Shown one piece after another: positions 56,773 to 64,000 of a stretch of 64,000 nt of DNA. Each line of letters opens with the position of its first letter. The stretch's first letter is position 1. The notes beneath the pieces are model-generated. The model was not told the DNA's origin. It searched no databases and worked only from the letters and a program-made list of their open reading frames with translations. The translations under genes were made by a program, and so were the position numbers. Source of the DNA: Microplitis mediator. Taxonomy: Eukaryota; Arthropoda; Insecta; Hymenoptera; Braconidae. The stretch covers positions 17,200,667-17,264,666 of the forward strand of contig NC_079971.1 in the NCBI RefSeq assembly GCF_029852145.1, in the 5' to 3' direction.

Positions 56773-57534
56773 GATTAGATTCTTTGTTTCGTTTTCTTTT
56801 CTTTTTTTGTATGCGCGATTGTATTCTAAGAGAATTATGAAATGTATCGAGTAATTTGTTGTATTGCTGTGGCGCATTTACCAAATGTACTCTGAATAAT
56901 GAGGCGCTCACTGATATAAGTGATTAGTACTCTTTGGCATAAGCAATCATAGGACATTTGTTACCAATAACTTACTACTTAAATGTTAGTCATATATTTT
57001 AGCAGCAATAATTATGATCCCTATTGATTTTAAAATAAAATAGATTACGATTATTTATTTAATTCGGTATTAAAAATATGACAAACAAGCTATTAAATGA
57101 ATATTCAGAAATGCAATCATCAATTATTAGTTATCTGAGTTGCAGCCTCAAAATAATTATAAACTAAACATAAAGTAGATAAATGAACCTTTACAAATTC
57201 AGTCACCTGGGATTTTTAATTACATATTGTATTAAAATAATGTAACAAAATACAAAACTGAGGTGATGTCAGTCAAAAGAGAAGTGAATTTTAAAAAAGT
57301 GATGATTATCAGTTACGTAACAACCGGTTGAAAAAAAGTAATAAAGAGAATACTGAAAAAAAAAATTTTTTTGAGGTTAAACGGGGTCTGGAATGACTCA
57401 ATATTGTCTCGTTAATAATAAAATTGTAATTTTATTTTTTCAAAGGCACTATTTTATTTAGGCAACTTGAAGCTAATAATTATAAAAAAAAACAAAAAAA
57501 AAATGATAAAAAAAAAAATTTCCTTTCTTCTCGA

Positions 57535-58175
57535 ATGAAAATTGGTAGCGGCTTCAAAACTTTATTTGTAGTAGCCTGTTCCGGATGGCCATTATTATGA
57601 TCATCGTTGTCTACTTGGCTGTAAATTGTCTCATTATCTGCGCTGCCGTCAGTTTTCATGTGACCTGTCATGTCCCTCTGATCTGTAGTTCTATTTAATG
57701 GCTGGAACTTGTTGTAATTGCTTAGTGGCATTACCGACAGCTTCTCAGTCGAGTTACCTTTTGAGGTTTTTCTTGGTTCTATGAACCCATCGTTGTTGTT
57801 AGCTATGCCTGTTAGATGGGGCACTGAGTTTCGTCTTTGTGGTTGTAAGTTAGGTGCAACATTATGCTTTCGTTGCACTCCTGCATCTTTTTCCTACTGG
57901 TAAAATGATTTTTCTAATGAGATCGAATTAGCGTTTTTATTCGTTATTAACTTTAGACTCTTTTTATCGTTATGTGCCACTAGGTCAAGATGCGCCTTTC
58001 TTTTAACTTCCGCACCAGACGCAATGTTGGGCGATGGATTAAGTATCCCCAGTATACAATTTGCTTTTTTACGGATTTTATATAATGTTTTTGGATATTC
58101 ACAAAGAATAATAACTCCCTTCTCCTCAGCACCGAGACTATCACTGTTATTTCACTCTTTATTTTTTATCGCGCA
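57535..58175 (-). pseudogene. Unassigned ORF remnant, possibly LINE ORF1
   Basis: On the minus strand a frame runs for about 210 codons with a single internal TAG (near 57902). It includes LYKIRKKANCILGILNPSPN, GAEVKRKAHLDLVAHNDKK and, after the stop, NVAPNLQPQRRNSVPHLTG, then an acidic Asp/Asn-rich part. Past 57540 it degrades into A-runs. The mix of basic and polar low-complexity segments and a single nonsense change suggest a retroelement ORF1 or gag. No zinc finger or RT is nearby, so the call is weak. Confidence 0.35.
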
Positions 58176-58354
58176 AAGGGCACGTTATTTTTACAAGAAT
58201 TACTCTATCCAACTGCTCTCCACGATGTTAGCTGTACGGCTTCTATGTTGAGACAACTAGGCTACGCTACTGACAGTGACTACAAAGTTTGAAACTAGTG
58301 ATGGTATGCGACTTAGAAAATTATTTAAAAAATGATCAAATATATATGATTCGT

Positions 58355-58614
58355 TTGCCGAGTGTTGCGGCTGTGTTGCGGCGGTGTTGGGGCAATCATA
58401 ATTTTATTTCATCATAAACTTGTTGCAGTGGTGTTGCGAAATTTGGGAAGTTTTTCAGAGAATATTAATATAATGCTATCGTGTTGCGGCGGTGTTGCGG
58501 AAATTATAATTTTATTATTTTGTTGCAAATTTGTTGCAGCGGTGTTGCGGGCATTGAAAGCCCGTGCGGCGCTATTGCAGCGGTGTTGCGGCTATTTTAC
58601 GTTTGTACTCGGGT
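58355..58614. mobile_element. Motif-array element, GTGTTGCGGC type (260 bp)
   Basis: About 14 copies of GTGTTGCGGC or GTTGCAGCGG, mostly in one orientation, are separated by ATAATTTTATT stretches. The left edge is CCGAGTGTTGCGG. The right edge reads CCCGAGTACAAACG on the other strand. It is strikingly GC-rich against its AT-rich surroundings. Confidence 0.55.
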
Positions 58615-59066
58615 AGGGATAAAATAAAGCAACTTTCTTGAAAATTTAAAGCGAATCGAAGTTCCTAGAAAAAGTAATGGCTATCTGATAATAGCGATTT
58701 TTGAAAAATTGATTGGCTTTGGATGGCCGTATATAAACAAAATGAAGCAATTAAAGAAAATTACGGCAGATATCAAAAGAATACACCTACACGAAAAATA
58801 TCAGCTGTTATTTATCCTTTTTTAGAACGAATATCTATTTATTCTTTGAAACTAGAGAAAAACGCTGCCAAAACAGTCTCTCTAAGTTATAAAGTAGTTG
58901 AGATACAAATTTTTAAAAATAACCAAAAAATTGACTATTTTCAAATTTCAAAAAATTCTCCAATGGCCAGATTCAGGGATATTGAGCTTAAATTTTCAGG
59001 ATCACTTTCTTTTCTCACCTATTTCCGAGAATAAAATCGGCGTTCGAATTGGTGATCTACTGAAGC

Positions 59067-59400
59067 ATATGGGGCATTCCATGCCAACTCGTCCTACCAA
59101 TGGATTTTGCATCTCCGATTTCGCTGAAATCGGAGCACTTTTTTGTACCCCTAGAGAAAGGTTTTTATGAATTTTTTCATCCAGCCAATCAGGAGATATA
59201 AATTTTTTAAGATTTCGGGTTTTTTTTTAAATATCCATAACTAAGTGGAAAATTGTCAGATTTGGGTCTATTTTTTTTGTCAAAATTCGTGTTTTTTGAT
59301 TAATTTTCTAGAAAATTTATGCAAAAAATTATTCATTATGAATTTGATTGTTTTTTTTTTAATTTTAAACTTAAAACAGCGATCTTAAGATTGTTTGTAT
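59067..59400 (+). repeat. One-ended P5-related repeat
   Basis: It starts ATGGGGCATTCCATGCC, as at 37218, and runs into T-rich sequence. It has a GATTTCGCTGAAATCGG hairpin at ~59111. The opposite end was not found. Confidence 0.45.
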
Positions 59401-59409
59401 CCTTCGATT

Positions 59410-59690
59410 TTTAAAAGAAAATTTTCAAAAATTCAGAATGTTACGGGTTTTGGTCCGATTTTCGAAAACCGAATTTCTGTCAGACCTTGACGTTTTGAGG
59501 TTCTAGGAAGCTATTCTGACTAATTTCACGATGATGTCCGCGTGTATGCAGGTATGCATGTACTTTCCTATGTAAATGTCTGTAACTTTTGAACGGATAT
59601 TTTTTCAAAAATGTTTTTTTTTTTTGATAACTTTTAATTTGCTCGGTGGATTGATTTTAACATCTAATCAGCTAGAAAAATTTAGTTCGA
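59410..59690 (+). repeat. AACTTCCCGCT-family repeat, partial copy
   Basis: It contains the core AATGTTACGGGTTTTGGTCC, TTGACGTTTTGAGGTTCTAG, CTATTCTGACTAATTTCACG and AACTTTTGAACGG in family order. Its ends are decayed. Confidence 0.6.
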
Positions 59691-59914
59691 TCGCTCTTAC
59701 TGGTGAACCAGCGTGAGCTACATTAAAAAGTCCGATAGCAATTTTAAAGAGCATGGAATCCTCTACAAGATTCAACAAATCGTTTCTCAATATCATGAAA
59801 AGCAGCTCAGCATTAGAAATTTGAAAAAAAAAAAATTTTTTTTTCACACGCATTTCAAATGGAAATAAATCAAATTGAAATAGTAAGTACTTAGCATTGG
59901 AATTAAGAGCTCAT

Positions 59915-60280
59915 CCCAGTGAACACACCAACCTAACAGTGATATCACATCTAGAGAACATGTAACGTAACAAATTCAACGTATATTTCACATTCTAATG
60001 ATATAAATTGTAATGTAAATGGTACGTCAAATTTGCGATGTAAATGTGACATTAAGATTACATGCATGTTACTGACCGAGTGATATAACATTGGTGACCT
60101 AAATGTGACGTTATATTTATATCACATACTGACGTTAGCTTTACGTTTCAGATATTACCTCGAAATTACGTAACAAAATCGACTTATAAGTGACATAATC
60201 TTGGTGATTCTATTTTATCGTCACATTTACACCACAATGTAATGTTTCGGACATGTTCACATTGTTACAGCACTCTTACA
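59915..60280. mobile_element. Motif-array element, GTGACATTAAGATTACAT type
   Basis: It opens CCCAGTGAACACACCAACC. It then repeats words such as AATGTGACGT, TGATATCACAT, AATGTAACG and TTACATCG in both orientations for ~350 bases. There is no ORF. Confidence 0.5.
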
Positions 60281-61181
60281 TAAAAAATAGTTATATTTAT
60301 TTTACATCGAAACATTTTATCACATTTATGTAAAAAATTTTACTTTAAAATGATGTACGTATATCGACGGCATTGCGATAGAAAGGGTTATGCATAAAAA
60401 TTATGTATTTGTTATAATTAGTATCTTTACATTAAATTTATGTAAAAAATAATATTTGATATTGAAACCCGCTGAGGTTTATGTCAAATCGGTGGAGTAA
60501 CCTTTTTTTTTATTTATATAAATTTACATCTGTATTTTCATTTGCTTATAAATAATTGAAATAATTATTTTCATTGTTATTAACATTTTTATTTTATGAT
60601 TAGACATTTTATATAGTTTTTCTAATTTTTATTGTGATTATTCTTTTCTATTAAATTAAATACATTTATTTAAATAACAATAAAAATCATTATTTACAAG
60701 CAGGCGGAAAAATTAATAAAGTGTCTGACGTGAGAACATGCAGTCGCTGTACAATAAATATTTGGTAATTTAGGAATCCACTGCTAAGATATTTACGGGC
60801 GCGCAAATTGTTCCTCCAAGGATACATATGATCCAACTTTTATCTCCCAATCGAATGCACATTCGAGGTAACAAGTCTAACGTATACGTTTTTGTCTGGT
60901 ATCGACCCATGTGGGACGATACTCAAAAAAAAAATAATATTTCAGTACCGAGAAAAATAAACAAAAGTAAGAACTTGGAGATTTTTAAATATTTATTAAA
61001 AAACATGTATTTTCGTATAAAAAAAGTATGTATGTTTTCCAGCCAATAAATCGTATATTAATATCTCTTATATTTTTTTCTTTTTTGAATTTTTTTTTTA
61101 ATATAGCAATTACAATTTCTAGCACATAAAAGTGCTTTGTATAATTTAATAGAAAATGATTTCACTTACAGGTCACTGTTA
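60281..61181. other. No gene seen; Irk intron 1
   Basis: AT-rich sequence with no supported frame and no recognised repeat. Confidence 0.45.
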
Positions 61182-61863
61182 TATTGGCAGGGTGCGCGAC
61201 GAAAACGACATCTGTCGACCGCATTAAATCATCCTCAAAAAGCACAGAGAGAATACGGAAAGTTTTTATAAACAAATAATAAAAATTTTTAAAGATTGCG
61301 AAATATATGTGTGATACCACATTTGGAAGGTGGAAAAATATAGAGTAGATTGTACTGAAAAAAATAAGTATAAAAAATTTTAATAAATACAAAATAAATA
61401 TTATTTTGAACGACATAAGGTTAGCTTGTAATAATAATAATAACAACAATAATAGTCATAATAACAAATGAGTTAAAATAATTATAATTATAATTTTTTC
61501 AAAGTTAAAATTATTAATTTGCATTAAGTAAAGAAATTAAAGTGATTTCAATTATTCGTAATTTTAAATTTTAAAACTCAATAATTAAAAATACGTTGGG
61601 TTAAAAATTTGTAATTTAAAAAATTCCCCGTAATAATTTTTAGCCAAAGATGAACATCATGGATGGAGATGCATAAAACTTGCAATTACTATTTCTGTCA
61701 GTATTTTTGCAATTAACAACACAACAACTACTTGTTCTTATTTTTTAACATTGCTTTCATTTAACTATTCACAAGACAAGTGCGATTTAACGCGTGTTTC
61801 GTCCACTGCAGGCGCTACAATCGATTCGATTGTCCCCACTCTAGACTCTACACCCTGCCAATA
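61182..61863. mobile_element. Candidate 682-bp element with 13-bp inverted ends
   Basis: TATTGGCAGGGTG at the left is exactly complementary to CACCCTGCCAATA at the right. The interior is AT-rich with no ORF. The CAGGGTG core resembles hAT ends, but no 8-base target duplication is visible at either reading of the boundary. Confidence 0.4.
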
Positions 61864-61915
61864 ACCTCAACGTAAAATTTGTATTTTTTCATGACTTCTA
61901 TGTTATGTAAATATT

Positions 61916-62928
61916 AGGGTGATCCAAAAAATAACAAATTTTTTTTTTTCTCGCAAACAGGTTCAAAAGTTTTATTCAGATAAAAAAAGACGCCTGTGAA
62001 AATTAGAGCTCTTAATATTCACATTAAGAGGTTCCTCATCGCACTTTTCTATTTTCCATAAGAATAACATGGAAAAAATTTTTTTGACGTCTTCTGATTA
62101 TCATAAGTAGCTAACGATGCGTCATAGGAATAATTGGCAGGCATATTTTTGTAGGGAATTGAATGTTCTACAAAAAAAGATTCCTATCATTTTTTGAGGA
62201 ATCTATTTGTTCAAAAGTTATTTGAGGTTGAAGTCGAATTCATATTTAATTTTAAGATTTTCTTACTTTTCCGGCGAAACTATCAGACCTATTACAAAAT
62301 ATTATAAGACCTTTTTTGTAGACGATTTTATTCCCTAGAAGTTATTTCCAATAAAGTTTTTTCGAATTCTGCATCGTTTTCGAGTTATTTTTATTTTAAT
62401 GTCAAGCTCTTAAAATCGATCAGAAGACTATTTTTTTATGAGCATGACATTAAAATAAAAATAACTAGAAAACAATGCAGAATTCAAAAAAACTTTATTG
62501 GAAATAACTTTTAGGGAATAAAATTGTCTACAAAAAAGGTCTTATAATATTTTGTCATATGTCTGATGGTTTCGCAGGAAATGTAAAAAAATCTTAAAAT
62601 TTAATATGAATTCGACTTCAACCTCAAATAACTTTTGAACAAATAGATTCCTCGAAAAATGATAAGAACCTTTTTTTGTAGAGCATTCAATTCCCTACAA
62701 AAACAGCCTGCTATTTATTCCTATGACGCATCGTTAGCTACTTATAAAAATCAGAAGACGTAAAAAAATTTTTCCCATGTTATTCTTATGGGAAATAGAA
62801 AAGTGCGATGAGGAACCTCTTAATGTTAATATTAAGAACTCTAATTTTTACAGGCGTCTTTTTTTATCTAAATGAAACTTTTGAACCAGTTTGCGAGAAA
62901 AAAAAAATGTTATTTTTTGGATCACCCT
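61916..62928. mobile_element. Palindromic foldback element P7 (1,013 bp)
   Basis: The ends are AGGGTGATCCAAAAAATAAC and its complement GGATCACCCT. Arms of nearly 500 bases pair across CTCGCAAACAGGTTCAAAAG, a GACGCATCGTTAGCTAC block, TGTTCAAAAGTTATTTGAGG and GGCGAAACTATCAGA. They meet near 62425 at an AAAATCGATCAGAAGACT centre. It has no ORF. Arm text is related to the half-elements at 13385 and 51380. Confidence 0.85.
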
Positions 62929-63172
62929 AGTAAAATATGATATTCTTAACAGATCTATTTACAACTGAAAAAAATATCATCGAATGTGCGAATGAAAGTA
63001 GAGGGAGTAAAAAACCTTTACAAATAGCTAACATTACCAGTGTAATCGTTAAGTAAAATTAAACTATTAACTGTAAAGACCAGAGAATGTAAGCAAGAAT
63101 CGAATAGGTATCAGCCATTATACATTCTAACGAATTTTATTTAATCTTAAATGATAATATAATACAAGTTAC

Positions 63173-63402
63173 CTAGTAGAATCTTGGCGACCCACGTTTC
63201 CAATACTGCTGGCCTGTGTATTTTCACGAACTAAAGTTAGATTACGTGGTATCGTTGAAGAGACATTGCGTATTTTTTGGCAGAGTAAAGGAGATTCCGC
63301 ATGAGATGGATTGTCGTTCTGTCTTGCACTGCTGTCAATTTCACATTCTTCTTCTTCTTCGATATTACCTGGTAACCTAAAAAGTTTCTGAGGTTCTTCC
63401 AT
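63173..63402 (-). CDS. Irk: Irk inward-rectifier K+ channel, exon 1 (start codon, N-terminus)
   Basis: ATG at 63402 is preceded by an in-frame TGA two codons upstream, so no longer start exists within this exon. The 230 coding bases give MEEPQKLF, an acidic run (EEEEECEID) and a polar cytoplasmic N-terminus. The donor is CTACTAG|GTAACT. The exon ends with AG, which joins the first G of exon 2 to make Arg and so reads into SRYRTGP without a break. That phase match over a 30.8-kb intron is the main evidence that it belongs to Irk. The promoter and any 5' untranslated exons would lie to the right (63403-64000), where nothing specific was recognised. Confidence 0.8.
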
Positions 63403-64000
63403 AATTCACCAATTTTTAAGAACTGAATTAATTTCTCGAAATCAGTCGACTTAGATTATTAGATTGTTGATTCCCATTACGATGATCGATTTTCATAATC
63501 ATATTATTAATATGCCTGTACTATCCAATAGCACATTTTTTCTTTCGCATGTCATGAATCCGATTGTTGATTAGTCCTTTTATCAATTGAAAATCAATGA
63601 CGAAAATGAAGAAAGCCTGTAAGTGTTAGCATGCGGTTACTTCTTGCATAAAAGATGACATTACATTCATCCTTATAGATAACTTATAGATAAATAAGCT
63701 TCAACAGTACTCAATGCATGAAAAATTCATATTTTATTTTATAAAAAACATTCAAGGTTTTACCATTTTTAATGTGCCTTATCAAATCCATGATTTTTAT
63801 CTTGACTTGAAATATACTCAGGCCGAAAATTAAAGAAACAACAAGAAATTTTTGTTCCTTTAATTAGGTAGATTTCTTTAGAAATCGGCCTATTGCAATG
63901 GGTCTCATAATCGAATTATCAAAGAATTTTTCCACTATATATCTTATTTTACCTAGTAGAGTCAAAAAATACCATCCACTCATAAGTTTATATATGTATG

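Noticed and set aside
54008..56854. Several Ser/Phe/Cys-rich plus-strand frames
   Set aside because: They mirror the 63-base coiled-coil repeat units on the minus strand; the apparent hydrophobic repeats arise from complementing Lys/Glu/Gln codons.

Overview
This is a eukaryotic, AT-rich, repeat-dense window. It most likely comes from an insect, and probably a parasitoid wasp (Hymenoptera). That view rests on one clear host gene, an insect-type inward-rectifier potassium channel with spliceosomal introns, and on the repeat types: Ty3/gypsy LTR elements, a Jockey-like LINE with a PHD-finger ORF1, a Crypton-type tyrosine recombinase, a MULE fragment, and an AACTTCCCGCT-bounded repeat that I associate from memory with braconid-type genomes. 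The taxon is an inference. No bacterial operons, rRNA genes, CRISPR arrays or clearly functional tRNA genes were seen.

Host gene: an Irk (Kir) channel runs on the minus strand through three coding exons: 63402-63173, 32332-31275 and 19032-18863. The splice phases join exactly and give 485 codons. Its introns are about 30.8 kb and 12.2 kb, so most of the window from 19 to 63 kb is Irk intron filled with transposable elements.

Layout: 1-4416 is the 5' part of a gypsy element on the minus strand (intact gag, tRNA-Lys-type primer site, about 1.9-kb LTR). 6.5-8.4 kb is a decayed second gypsy element (gag-protease, primer site, 319-bp LTR). 8.4-9.1 kb is an LTR fragment. 9.2-12.7 kb is a decayed LINE. 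13.4-16.9 kb is a cluster of long palindromic elements and a solo LTR separated by TA repeats. 16.9-18.4 kb is another LTR with primer site and a gag remnant. 21.4-27.0 kb is a Jockey-like LINE interrupted by an insertion that carries a palindromic element. 27.4-29.1 kb holds a nested motif-array element and a large inverted repeat. Irk intron 1 holds more palindromes (35.4-37.2, 61.9-62.9 kb) and motif-array miniature elements. It also holds a Crypton-like gene (47.7-49.3 kb) inside a roughly 4.0-kb insertion that splits a palindromic element, a decayed 21-residue-repeat coiled-coil gene (54.0-56.8 kb) and a second ORF remnant (57.5-58.2 kb).

The most unusual signal is a set of miniature elements made of one short motif repeated many times in both orientations, each set with its own motif. 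Several share CCC(G/T/A)G-like ends, and two carry a single tRNA-like segment with a pol III B-box. All structural statements come from reading the sequence by eye; no alignment or database search was run.
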